Part shown: piece after piece, positions 21,988-29,857 of the stretch
How positions within the stretch are numbered: the stretch's first letter is position 1
Layout of the letters: every line of letters begins with the position of its first letter
Source of the DNA: JAGORL01 sp964372415
GTDB taxonomy: Bacteria; Patescibacteriota; Patescibacteriia; UBA9934
Length of the DNA stretch: 41,939 nt
Direction of reading: 5' to 3'
Assembly: GCA_964372415.1 (NCBI GenBank)
Contig: CAYJQH010000007.1
Coordinates: 1 to 41,939, forward strand
Position numbers and translations under genes: made by a program
Notes under the pieces: model-generated
The model's input: only the letters and a program-made list of their open reading frames with translations
What the model was told of the DNA's origin: nothing
Database searches by the model: none

Positions 21988-23844
21988 TTAGCCAAGAACA
22001 GCCTTGATACGACGAATTCCCGCAGATGAGGCCTCCTCTTTAACAATTTTAATACCACCGAGGAGGCCTGTGTGCTCAACGTGCGGACCGCCGCAGATTT
22101 CCACGCTGAAAGCGTGCCCCGAGCCTGTCGAGGGGTCTGGTCCCATGATGTAGACATTTATCTTGCCACCAATTTGCGCATACTTGTCTTCGAATAGGCC
22201 GATCGCTCCGCGCTTCTTGGCCTCGTCGACGGTAAGTTGTTCAGCATGGACCGGCAGGTCCTTTTTGATTTGCTCGTTCACGATGTCTTCGACTTGCTTA
22301 ATTTGTTCGGGGGTCATCTTCTCGGGGTGTGAAAAATCGAAGCGCAAACGCTCGGCAGTAATATTACTTCCGCGCTGTTCAACGTGGTTGCCAAGGACCA
22401 TGCGAAGCGCTTGATGAAGAAGGTGCGTCGCAGTATGCAATTTTGTTGTGTCGACTGAGTGATCAGCTAAACCGCCAGCGAATTTTTGCTTCGCACCTTC
22501 ACGCGACTTAGCTTGATGCTCAGCCATTTGCCGCTCAGCTGATTCGACGTCCACGGTTTTACCGTGCTCCTTAGCAATCTCGATGGTGAGCTCCAGCGGG
22601 AAGCCATGCGTTTGATACAGGTCAAAAGCATCCTTGCCACTAAAGGCTGATCCACCCTTCGACACCAATTTGCTAAAGACCTTCAGGCCAGCCTCGAGTG
22701 TTTCCTCGAACCTCGTCATTTCCTGATGAAGTTCCTGGGCAATGAGCTTTGACTTCTCGGCCAGAACCGGATAGGCGACGGCATACGTATCGATGTAAGC
22801 CTGCGCCACATCACTCATCCACTTTGGATTCGTAATTTTGAGTTGATGAGCCTTAAAAACGGCACGGCGAATCAAACGGCGCAAGACATATCCTTGATCA
22901 GATTTTGCCGGGGCAACTCCATCACCAATCAAGAAGACCGCTGCCCGCAGGTGGTCCAGAATGACCCGGAAGGCCACGGTTTCATTGCTGTAGAGTTTGC
23001 CGGTTGCTGATTCTAGGGCCCTACGAGCCTTGTCGAAGAGATCAATTTGAAAAACATCCGGATCATTGTTGAGAGCTGCGGCGAGACGCTCGAGACCACC
23101 GCCGAAGTCGACGTTTTTTTGTGGCAGCTGATCAAAGCCGTTCTGCATTTTGACGTATTGCATGAAAACGTTATTCCCAATCTCGAGGTAGCGACCGCAG
23201 TCACAGTTAACATGACACGCTTCATCGTGGAAAGCAGATTTTTCATGCAGCCCTAGCTCCGCGCCAAAATCCCAAAACATTTCACTGTCGGGGCCACCAG
23301 GCTCACCAACTGGCATGTTGTTTGGCACACCGGCTCGGGACCACCAATTTTTCTTTTCTGGATAGGCAAAGATACGACCCTTGGGGTCGATGCCTACAGT
23401 CGTAAAAAGTTCGCTCCAAATAGCTTCGGACTCAGTGTCCTTCGGAATACCAAGTTGTTCGTTCCCGGCAAAAACGGTGACGTAAAGGCGATGTGGATCA
23501 AGTTTTAACTCTTTGGTCAAAAATTCGAACATCCAAGTAAGTTGCTGCTTTTTAAAATAGTCACCGAGCGACCAGTTGCCGAGCATTTCAAAAAAAGTTG
23601 TGTGACGATTGTCGCCGACCTCTTCAATATCTTGAGAGCGAAAACATTTTTGCGAGTCTACCAAACGTTGGCCAGCTGGATGTTTTTCGCCAAGAAGATA
23701 CGGGACCATCGGCTGCATGCCTGAGCCGGTAAAAAGTGTTGATGGATCGTTTTCTGGAACAAGCGAGGAAGAGGGCACAACAGCGTGTCCTTTGTCCTTA
23801 AAGAAGTTCAGGTACCTTTGTCTAATTTCATGACTCGAAAACAT
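21988..23844 (-). CDS. alaS: alanyl-tRNA synthetase, lacking C-Ala domain, with a repeat-coded insert
   Basis: 618 residues against about 875 in most bacteria. Catalytic core: FSSHEIRQRYLNFFKDKGH, TGSGMQPMVPYLLG, RHTTFFEMLGNWSLGDYF (motif 2) and NVDFGGGLERLAAAL (motif 3). The editing domain that clears Ser/Gly mischarging is present: HTATHLLH near residue 470 and CGGPH near 582 supply the zinc ligands. The protein stops soon after (IRRIKAVLG), so the C-terminal oligomerisation/tRNA-elbow domain is missing, as I recall for CPR enzymes. Just before CGGPH the loop reads GPDPSTGSGHAFSVEI, longer than usual, encoded by a repeat-like sequence. It lies between murJ and infA. No clear promoter. Confidence 0.96.
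   Translation of the reverse strand: MFSSHEIRQRYLNFFKDKGHAVVPSSSLVPENDPSTLFTGSGMQPMVPYLLGEKHPAGQRLVDSQKCFRSQDIEEVGDNRHTTFFEMLGNWSLGDYFKKQQLTWMFEFLTKELKLDPHRLYVTVFAGNEQLGIPKDTESEAIWSELFTTVGIDPKGRIFAYPEKKNWWSRAGVPNNMPVGEPGGPDSEMFWDFGAELGLHEKSAFHDEACHVNCDCGRYLEIGNNVFMQYVKMQNGFDQLPQKNVDFGGGLERLAAALNNDPDVFQIDLFDKARRALESATGKLYSNETVAFRVILDHLRAAVFLIGDGVAPAKSDQGYVLRRLIRRAVFKAHQLKITNPKWMSDVAQAYIDTYAVAYPVLAEKSKLIAQELHQEMTRFEETLEAGLKVFSKLVSKGGSAFSGKDAFDLYQTHGFPLELTIEIAKEHGKTVDVESAERQMAEHQAKSREGAKQKFAGGLADHSVDTTKLHTATHLLHQALRMVLGNHVEQRGSNITAERLRFDFSHPEKMTPEQIKQVEDIVNEQIKKDLPVHAEQLTVDEAKKRGAIGLFEDKYAQIGGKINVYIMGPDPSTGSGHAFSVEICGGPHVEHTGLLGGIKIVKEEASSAGIRRIKAVLG
22102..22136. repeat. palindromic insert within alaS
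   Basis: Plus strand: hairpin CACGCT/AGCGTG (22102-22107, 22111-22116), then CCCC (22117-22120) and GAGCCTGTCGAGGGG. On the minus strand it codes DPSTGSGHAF in the editing domain. The TCGACAGGCTC core resembles a short dispersed repeat I remember from many bacterial genomes. Confidence 0.65.
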
Positions 23845-23884
23845 ATCGCGAGTAGTCTAAAGGAAAAGCGTTCGAGTTGTACAG

Positions 23885-25498
23885 TTACACCGGGTTCTGT
23901 GACACCGCCTCGCCGGGTTTGGCCGTTTTCAAGAAACGCGTTCTAAGCCCACGTGAAAACTCCAAGACTTCAGGACTTTTGAGAATAAAGGCGGCTCCCA
24001 GGTAAACAAGACCACCGATTATAGAGGCGAATAATAGTTGACCCAAAACAGCGCCAAAGGTTGTTAATTGGCCACCAAAGAGTTTAATGTATTCAAATTT
24101 CATGCTTTGGGTTACTACCGCGCAAACAATACCAGCTAAGCTCAAAATTAAGGTCGAGCGCAAGATATGCCCTTCATGAAGGGAACCTATTTTGCCTCTA
24201 AGAAACACCCAGAGCAGGGCCAGTTGCAACATTGAGGCTAATGAGAAAGCTAAAGTTAGTCCTGGAACGCCGTAGGTTGGTAATAGGTAATAGCCAAGAC
24301 CGATGTTCATGATAGCTGCGACAAGACCAATAAAAAATGGTCGCCAGGTGTCGTGGTGTGCAAAAAAAGCTCGCACCAGGATAAAAATTAAACATTGAGC
24401 AAAAAAACTTATTGCGAATAAGGCAAGAGCATCAGCAGTAGCTATGGTTGCCGGCCAATCAAAAATTCCGGCTCCAAAAACTAAACGAACAATTTGGGCA
24501 CGAAGCAATAAAAAAATAACTGTCGCAGGAATGACAAAGAACATTACTTGCCTAATGGTTCCGGAGAGCGCATCACGCAGTCGTTCTGATGCCTGAGCGT
24601 TGACGTTTTCACAGAACGTTGGGAAAGCGGCCACTGCGTAGGAGACACCAATCACCCCAACCACAAAAAAGTTCAAATTGTAAGCAAATTGTAAAACCGT
24701 GACCGACCCTCCTTCAAGGAGCGAGGCGAAGGTCGTCATAACTAAAAAATTTAATTGATTTACGGCAAGGCCAAGCATTCGTGGCACCATCTCGCGGAGC
24801 GTGACCAGAATGTCACGATCGAGCTTAGCAATAATTTGATATTTATACCCAAGACCATAAACCCCAGCACTCTGCACCAAAGCATGAGTTGCCGCGCCAA
24901 GTACCGTACCCAATGCTAATCCGATCGGACCAAAAGTAGGTACCAGAAAAAGTGCTCCGCCGATGATGCCCAGGTTATAAACGATAGGAGCAACTGAATA
25001 CAGCAAAAAACGTTTTGTGCTTTGTAAAACCGAACCAAAGACCATGGAAATAGCAAAGAAAATTTGGCCGAGGAAAATAACTGAGCTAGTAGCAGCTACC
25101 GCGGCCTGCTTTTCAGGATTGAATCCGGGCACGACCAAGACAGCAAGTTCTTTAGAAAAAATAACGCCTAACAAGGCAACTACGGCAAAGAAAAAAACAA
25201 AAATGTTTAACGTATAACTAGTATATTTCCAGGCTTTTGCTTGATCCTCGGCGAAATGTTTAGTGAAAATTGGTATGAAGCTAGCTGAGAGAGCACCCAC
25301 CATAATGAGCTGGAACAGCAGGTCGGGCACACGGAAAGCGGCAAAATAAACATCTAATGTATCCCCTGCCCCAAACATACCGGCGAGTATTCGGTCACGG
25401 ATAAATCCGGCCAAACGTGATAGGACCGAAAACACCGCGACTATTGCCGCGGCGCTAACTACTGAATTGGTCGCCTGAAAGAACAAGCGCTTCATCAT
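23885..25498 (-). CDS. murJ: lipid II flippase MurJ
   Basis: 537 residues with about 14 membrane helices; moves lipid II to the outer face for peptidoglycan synthesis. The N-terminal signature is clear: SVLSRLAGFIRDRILAGMFG and AFRVPDLLFQLIMVGALSASF with IPIFTKHF. The Arg residues of the cationic cavity (RLAGFIRDR) and GLALGTVLGAATHALVQS are family features. A basic tail (FLKTAKPGEAVSQNPV) follows the last helix. The start overlaps the upstream PKD-protein stop by 4 bp (ATGA), so the two are translationally coupled. Confidence 0.96.
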   Translation of the reverse strand: MMKRLFFQATNSVVSAAAIVAVFSVLSRLAGFIRDRILAGMFGAGDTLDVYFAAFRVPDLLFQLIMVGALSASFIPIFTKHFAEDQAKAWKYTSYTLNIFVFFFAVVALLGVIFSKELAVLVVPGFNPEKQAAVAATSSVIFLGQIFFAISMVFGSVLQSTKRFLLYSVAPIVYNLGIIGGALFLVPTFGPIGLALGTVLGAATHALVQSAGVYGLGYKYQIIAKLDRDILVTLREMVPRMLGLAVNQLNFLVMTTFASLLEGGSVTVLQFAYNLNFFVVGVIGVSYAVAAFPTFCENVNAQASERLRDALSGTIRQVMFFVIPATVIFLLLRAQIVRLVFGAGIFDWPATIATADALALFAISFFAQCLIFILVRAFFAHHDTWRPFFIGLVAAIMNIGLGYYLLPTYGVPGLTLAFSLASMLQLALLWVFLRGKIGSLHEGHILRSTLILSLAGIVCAVVTQSMKFEYIKLFGGQLTTFGAVLGQLLFASIIGGLVYLGAAFILKSPEVLEFSRGLRTRFLKTAKPGEAVSQNPV

Positions 25499-26652
25499 AC
25501 TGACCCGCGCCTCAAGCGCACAATAAAGTAAGCCAGGCCAAGGATAATAAAGATTAGAACTCCAATTGTAGCTTGCACAAAAGGATTAGCTAGATGGAAA
25601 AAGGAAATATCCAAAACCTGTGCCTGGCTTGTCATTTGACCAGTCTCGTCAAGGCTAGCCAAGGTTACTGTGTAAACGCCAGCCTTAGGAAAGGCGTGGG
25701 TTACATCTTGTTGAACTGAAGTCGCGCCGTCACCAAAGTCCCAGGCATAAGCCAGGTTGGTCTCGCCAAAGGGTGGCACAGCTTTAAATTCGTAAGTTCG
25801 CCAATCTTTTTGGGTAAAGGCTAATAACGTGCCTGGTCTACTATGTTCCGAAAAATCAGGAAATACCAAAGCTATTTCGGAAGCTGGTTGTTCGTCGGTT
25901 TGACCGGCCACGAGGGGTGCCGGATCTGAGTTTGCGTTATCCGATGTTGTTAAACCGAGATTTGTAGTTGCCGAACTATTGTTGTTAGTGGTTAAAACAG
26001 GTGTTTGGATTGTTGTCTGAGGCAATGGTTCGGGCATGAGTGCCACAGTTGGCGCTGGCGCAGGTTGTGGTTCATTAACTACTGGTGCGCTCGTGATTGA
26101 AGGATCATTCGGATTGTAGTCCTCCAGATTGGCGACCCCATCGCCATCTGTATCTGAATCGCAAACGTCGCCTATGTCGTCAGCATCAACATCCAGTTGA
26201 TCGGCATTGGCCTCTTCAGGACAATTATCGGATTCATCAGTAATCGTGTCACCGTCGGTATCAGCCAGCGCTTCATATAACGGAGTGATCGCCGTATCAT
26301 TATTCGGATTAATATCTTCAGGATTTTGACCCTGAATAACAGCTCTAATATTAAACGAACCGTTTGGCAAAACATAGTCAATATAAACGTCATCACTTGA
26401 ACCAGTTACTACAGATACCACCTGAGACTTACCGATCAAGATTGGCCCTTGATAAAAAGAAACCTGACCAGCGACATCGATGTCACCCTGATTTTTTATT
26501 TTAGCGTAAATACGTATGCTGTCGCCGGCAATTAGAGTATCTTCTGAAAAAGTAATGTTGTTGGCTGAAACTGAAAGATCGGGCGACGCAGCCTGAACTG
26601 AGAAGCTAAAAGAACCGAGGCCAAGAAACAAACCCAAAAGTAAGGCTCGCAT
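25495..26652 (-). CDS. secreted, membrane-anchored PKD / thrombospondin-3 repeat protein
   Basis: 385 residues from ATG 26652, which gives a signal peptide (MRALLLGLFLGLGSFSFSVQAA); the longer frame from 26793 overlaps the GT2 gene. Order: a beta-rich CARDB-like domain (about 25-125, SVSANNITFSED, GDSIRIYAKIKNQGD), calcium-binding thrombospondin type 3 repeats (DTDGDTITDESDNCPE ... DSDTDGDGVANLEDYNPND, about 130-185), a Pro/Thr/Asn-rich linker (185-275), a PKD domain (AYAWDFGDGATSVQQ ... AGVYTVTL, about 300-355) and a C-terminal helix (VQATIGVLIFIILGLAYFIV) with Arg-Arg after it. It probably sits on the cell surface and binds calcium. The gene is coupled to murJ. A -10 box 9 nt before the ATG suggests a leaderless start. 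Confidence 0.85.
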   Translation of the reverse strand: MRALLLGLFLGLGSFSFSVQAASPDLSVSANNITFSEDTLIAGDSIRIYAKIKNQGDIDVAGQVSFYQGPILIGKSQVVSVVTGSSDDVYIDYVLPNGSFNIRAVIQGQNPEDINPNNDTAITPLYEALADTDGDTITDESDNCPEEANADQLDVDADDIGDVCDSDTDGDGVANLEDYNPNDPSITSAPVVNEPQPAPAPTVALMPEPLPQTTIQTPVLTTNNNSSATTNLGLTTSDNANSDPAPLVAGQTDEQPASEIALVFPDFSEHSRPGTLLAFTQKDWRTYEFKAVPPFGETNLAYAWDFGDGATSVQQDVTHAFPKAGVYTVTLASLDETGQMTSQAQVLDISFFHLANPFVQATIGVLIFIILGLAYFIVRLRRGSV

Positions 26653-26661
26653 ATTGAGTTT

Positions 26662-26667
26662 ATTGTA
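26662..26667 (-). promoter_or_regulatory. extended -10 element before the PKD-protein gene
   Basis: Minus strand TGT then TACAAT, 9 nt before the ATG at 26652; no good -35 and no ribosome site. Predicted leaderless transcript. Confidence 0.45.
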
Positions 26668-26674
26668 ACACGAG

Positions 26675-27376
26675 CTATTTCTTATAACCGAAACGATAGC
26701 GGAAAAGATTGTGTCTGATGGGACCAAAGACAAAGTAATATAATTCGGCAAGAATATATTGAGTAACCGGGATGATAAATCCATCACGCGCAAAACGTCT
26801 AAAACTTATGCCTATTCTGGCGCTGTTAAGAAAGGCGAACCTTGCTCCGGCCTGTTTAACGGCTCGATAACCGTAATCATGATCCTCAAGGAAAATTACG
26901 GTTTCATCGAACCCCTTAATTTTATCGTGTAGGGTCCTTTTCGCAAGGATAAAGAATCCGGGCAAATGCGGATGTTTAGCGCTCCACAAGCGGACATACC
27001 AGTTATAAAGCTTAACGCTGATTTTGTTATTTGCCACATCGACTGTTGCCAGATCCAAATCACGACGAGCAAATTCACTAATTACGCGCTCAAAAATATC
27101 ATTTGAACTTAAATCTACATCAGCATCTAGAAACAGTAGCAACTCGCCGCTCGCGACTGCTGCTCCGGCATTACGACCAACGCTTGGCAAACCGCCATCA
27201 ACTACCCTAGCTCCTAAGTTTAAAGCGATGTCTCGCGTGGCATCTGTTGAACAAGCGTCAGCGACAATAATTTCTTTGGGTTGCAAAGTTTGCGTACGCA
27301 AAATTACAAGAAGCTTTGGCAAATACTTCTCCTCATCTTTGGTTGGAATAACAACGCTGAAGGTTGGCAAGTGCAT
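26675..27376 (-). CDS. family 2 glycosyltransferase
   Basis: 233 residues from ATG 27376 (MHLPTFSVVIPTKDEEKYLP). Upstream frame sequence runs through the tRNA-Arg gene and is not used. GT-A features: KEIIVADACSTDATRDIA, GRNAGAAVASGELLLFLDADVD (metal-binding D-A-D) and the acceptor region FLEDHDYGYRAVKQAGARF with an E-D motif. A hydrophobic tail (ITQYILAELYYFVFG-like) near the C-terminus may touch the membrane. The ATG lies 10 nt after the 3' end of tRNA-Arg, with no ribosome site. The acceptor is unknown; neighbours MurJ and the surface PKD protein suggest an envelope role. Confidence 0.9.
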   Translation of the reverse strand: MHLPTFSVVIPTKDEEKYLPKLLVILRTQTLQPKEIIVADACSTDATRDIALNLGARVVDGGLPSVGRNAGAAVASGELLLFLDADVDLSSNDIFERVISEFARRDLDLATVDVANNKISVKLYNWYVRLWSAKHPHLPGFFILAKRTLHDKIKGFDETVIFLEDHDYGYRAVKQAGARFAFLNSARIGISFRRFARDGFIIPVTQYILAELYYFVFGPIRHNLFRYRFGYKK

Positions 27377-27386
27377 ACGCGTACTG

Positions 27387-27460
27387 TGCGGCCAGGACGA
27401 TTCGAACGTCCGACCTTCTCCTTCGGAGGGAGACACTCTATCCAGCTGAGCTATGGCCGC
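27387..27460 (-). tRNA. tRNA-Arg (anticodon CCG)
   Basis: Cloverleaf read by eye: acceptor GCGGCCA/TGGCCGC, D-stem GCTC/GAGT, anticodon stem TCTCC/GGAGA with loop CTCCGAA (anticodon CCG, codon CGG), T-stem GGACG/CGTCC with loop TTCGAAT. Discriminator A; CCA is not encoded. Its first ten bases are the last ten of the SpoU methyltransferase gene. Confidence 0.95.
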
Positions 27461-27888
27461 GCAGTAAGAACATACATCGCTACCCCACTCGCCACGGAAA
27501 CATTAAGCGAACGCTTAGCTCGCATCGGGATTATTACCTTGGCTTGGCATTTTGCTAATACCGTAGGCGGTAACCCTTCGACCTCGTTACCTAAAACCAG
27601 GGCCACCTTGGTTGTTTCAAGCTTCGAGATATCACAAGCATCTTCACCTGTCTCTAGGGCGACAACAGCATAACCGTCTGCCTGACACCTGGCAATTACT
27701 TGATCGACTGCCGCTTTCTCCCAACTTACCAAGTCTTCGGCACCAAGTGAGACCTTGGCGATCTCTTTACGCGGTGGTGAGCCTGTGATGCCGGTTAAAT
27801 ATACTTTCTCCACACCAAAAGCCGCCGCGTTTCTCAGGATGGCTCCCACGTTATGGAGACTTCGTATATCATGCGCGATGATGATCAT
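27451..27888 (-). CDS. SpoU/TrmH-family RNA methyltransferase
   Basis: 145-residue SPOUT enzyme that uses S-adenosylmethionine through a trefoil knot, usually to 2'-O-methylate tRNA or rRNA. Motif 1 is SLHNVGAILRNAAAFGV (Asn13, Arg19), motif 2 VALVLGNEVEGLP, motif 3 IIPMRAKRSLNVSVASGVAMY. It is a minimal form without an N-terminal substrate-binding domain, like TrmL-type proteins. The stop codon TAG is made from positions 8-10 of tRNA-Arg(CCG), so gene and tRNA overlap by 10 nt on one strand. It diverges from the RlmD-like gene with 32 bp between. The exact target is not predictable. Confidence 0.92.
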   Translation of the reverse strand: MIIIAHDIRSLHNVGAILRNAAAFGVEKVYLTGITGSPPRKEIAKVSLGAEDLVSWEKAAVDQVIARCQADGYAVVALETGEDACDISKLETTKVALVLGNEVEGLPPTVLAKCQAKVIIPMRAKRSLNVSVASGVAMYVLTARP

Positions 27889-27920
27889 AACTCGTAGTTT
27901 GTAGATGTTAGATCGACATT

Positions 27921-29090
27921 ATGCTTTGTCCTAACCCTGAACGTTGCGGATCGTGTGGCTGGTCCCACATTCCATACGATAAACAATTGCAACAGAAATT
28001 ATCCGATATCAACGGTTCTTTCAAGTTGAAAAACTTACCGCATCGCGTTTATGAAATTCTTGCCTCACCCAAAACCAACCATTATCGCAACAGAATGGAC
28101 TTCGTAATTGATTGGCAGGGTAACGTTGGTTTGCGTGAAAAGGGTAAATGGTGGCGAGTTATAGATAATCATACGTGCTTTTTAGCCATGGAGAAAATTG
28201 ATGAACTGTTTTTCAAAACCCGTGATTGGGTTAAGTCGTCGGGCTTATCGTACTTTGATCGAAAGGCGAATACCGGTTTCCTTCGTTACGCCGTTATTCG
28301 GTCAACCACACTTGGCGAAACCATGCTGATCATCGTAACCAGTGCGCCGACAGATGCCGACGAAGAAGCCAGAGCTCAGACAGCCCTCAAGGTGCTCGCT
28401 GAGACGTCGGGCGTGACAACGCTCGTTTGGTCAATCAACCATACAATTAGCGATGTGTCCTTCGGCGACGAACTGCGTACAATCACCGGTAACGGAACGA
28501 TTGAGGAACAGATTGGTGAGTATCGCTACAGAATCTCGCCTAATGCCTTTTTCCAAACAAATCCTTACGCTGCTCCCCTGCTTCTTAACACTGTACGCGA
28601 ATTCGCATTAGCGACGGACAATAGCCAAAAGCAAGAGACGACCCACCAGGTCGTCTCAACAGGAATGTTATTGGATCTGTATTGCGGGACGGGATTTTTT
28701 GGGGTTGCTCTGGCGAATAAATTTTCGCAAACAGTAGGGGTTGAACTCGTGCCCGAGGCGATCCGTGAGGCTAAAATAAATGCCGAACTCAATCATGTTA
28801 AGGCTGAGTTTCACGATGCCAAAACTGAGGAGTTTGATTGGCTGAAGCTCAAAGCCGACGTAGTCATCCTCGATCCGCCTCGCGCCGGCATGCACGACAA
28901 GGCTCTGCGTGACGTTATCACAGCGCGACCGGAGCGTATTGTCTACGTATCGTGCAACTACAAAAATTTCGCTCGAGAATTGATTGAGTTGTCAAAATAT
29001 TACGAAGTTCAAAACATGCGGGCTATCGATATGTTTCCTCACACGCCGCATGTTGAATTAGTTTCTGTGCTGCAACGAAAAATTGAATAA
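27921..29090 (+). CDS. 23S rRNA (uracil-5-)-methyltransferase, RlmD/TrmA family
   Basis: 389 residues. The iron-sulfur motif of the RlmD branch is at the very start: Cys3-x5-Cys9-x2-Cys12, with Cys86 (NHTCFLA) as the fourth ligand; the usual N-terminal TRAM domain is missing. The methyltransferase domain has LLDLYCGTGFFGVAL, VVGVELVPEAI-like, VVILDPPRAGMH and the catalytic Cys in IVYVSCNYKNFARE, followed by DMFPHTPHVELVSVL. An extra stretch, SQKQETTHQVVSTG, precedes motif I and is coded by a perfect 9-bp palindrome (28635-28657). The gene has no clear ribosome site. RlmD, RlmC and TrmA cannot be separated here with certainty; the Cys cluster argues against TrmA. Confidence 0.92.
   Translation: MLCPNPERCGSCGWSHIPYDKQLQQKLSDINGSFKLKNLPHRVYEILASPKTNHYRNRMDFVIDWQGNVGLREKGKWWRVIDNHTCFLAMEKIDELFFKTRDWVKSSGLSYFDRKANTGFLRYAVIRSTTLGETMLIIVTSAPTDADEEARAQTALKVLAETSGVTTLVWSINHTISDVSFGDELRTITGNGTIEEQIGEYRYRISPNAFFQTNPYAAPLLLNTVREFALATDNSQKQETTHQVVSTGMLLDLYCGTGFFGVALANKFSQTVGVELVPEAIREAKINAELNHVKAEFHDAKTEEFDWLKLKADVVILDPPRAGMHDKALRDVITARPERIVYVSCNYKNFARELIELSKYYEVQNMRAIDMFPHTPHVELVSVLQRKIE
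28635..28657. repeat. in-frame palindrome within the RlmD-like gene
   Basis: Perfect arms GAGACGACC (28635-28643) and GGTCGTCTC (28649-28657) with a 5-nt loop. Encodes the centre of an insert ahead of the S-adenosylmethionine motif. Confidence 0.8.
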
Positions 29091-29098
29091 CCTCATAG

Positions 29099-29806
29099 CT
29101 ATCGAGCACTCTCCATTTTTCTGTAAGCGAAACCGCTTCCAAAGGTTATGATGAGTGACATAATCACCGCGATAACTAGGAATATCGATCCGACAACGAT
29201 GACCGGTAATAGGGAGGAGGAACCTAACCAAGCGTTTACTACCAAACCTAAAGCGGTTGCTCCGAGCACAAAAACTGGTAAACCCGAGAGCAGATAAAAC
29301 ACAAACAGAGTTCCCTTGTGACCTTTGGTGATGTGCCAACTAGTGCGTAAAGAATCTATTGCGCCCAGTTGTTTATCGACAATCAGAAAGAAATAAAAGT
29401 AACAACCCAGGGCAAAGATTATCCCGGGGATAATGAGGAGAATTAGGCCAAAGAAAACAATTAGGCCATAAAGCAGGCTACTCACGAGGACGGCAAAAAT
29501 CATCTGCCAATTAACGGCAAAAAGCGTTTTGAGTTCAATTGATTTTTTGTCGACGGCAAACAAGACATAACGAGTAAAAGCTATTTGCACTATTACTGTT
29601 GGCACAAGTAGAACGAGCTGGATAAGTACATTACCCATAGGCAAATCACCCAAAAGAAACCTCAGTAATCCAGAGATCAGACTAATACTCACACTGGTTA
29701 CAATAGCTAGAGCAATATATTTAAGCCAATGCTCTTTGCTCAGTTCAAAACCACGGCTAAATAGTTCCCTGACTCCAAACAATGGCGCTCCAAAATGTTC
29801 CTTCAT
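29099..29806 (-). CDS. polytopic membrane protein, unknown function
   Basis: 235 residues with six hydrophobic segments (about 30-50, 60-85, 105-135, 138-150, 175-200 and 205-228). The layout, with the phrase LLIIPGIIFALGCYFYFFLIVDK and the later SWHITKGHKGTLFVFYLL, resembles the YciC/DUF975/glycerophosphodiester phosphodiesterase membrane-domain group. Members of this group are widespread, and their function is not known to me with any certainty. The stop lies 8 bp from the convergent RlmD-like gene, and it diverges from era. A TAAACT box sits 3 bp before the ATG; whether it is a real -10 is unclear. Confidence 0.75.
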   Translation of the reverse strand: MKEHFGAPLFGVRELFSRGFELSKEHWLKYIALAIVTSVSISLISGLLRFLLGDLPMGNVLIQLVLLVPTVIVQIAFTRYVLFAVDKKSIELKTLFAVNWQMIFAVLVSSLLYGLIVFFGLILLIIPGIIFALGCYFYFFLIVDKQLGAIDSLRTSWHITKGHKGTLFVFYLLSGLPVFVLGATALGLVVNAWLGSSSLLPVIVVGSIFLVIAVIMSLIITFGSGFAYRKMESAR

Positions 29807-29857
29807 AGTAGTTTAGCTTGTTAAAATCATAACACAGTGATAGCCTATTAACTTATT

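Noticed and set aside
26653..26793. Upstream start of the PKD protein
   Set aside because: It overlaps the end of the GT2 gene by over 100 bp, while the ATG at 26652 opens a standard signal peptide.
27377..27436. Upstream start of the GT2 gene
   Set aside because: The added codons lie within tRNA-Arg.
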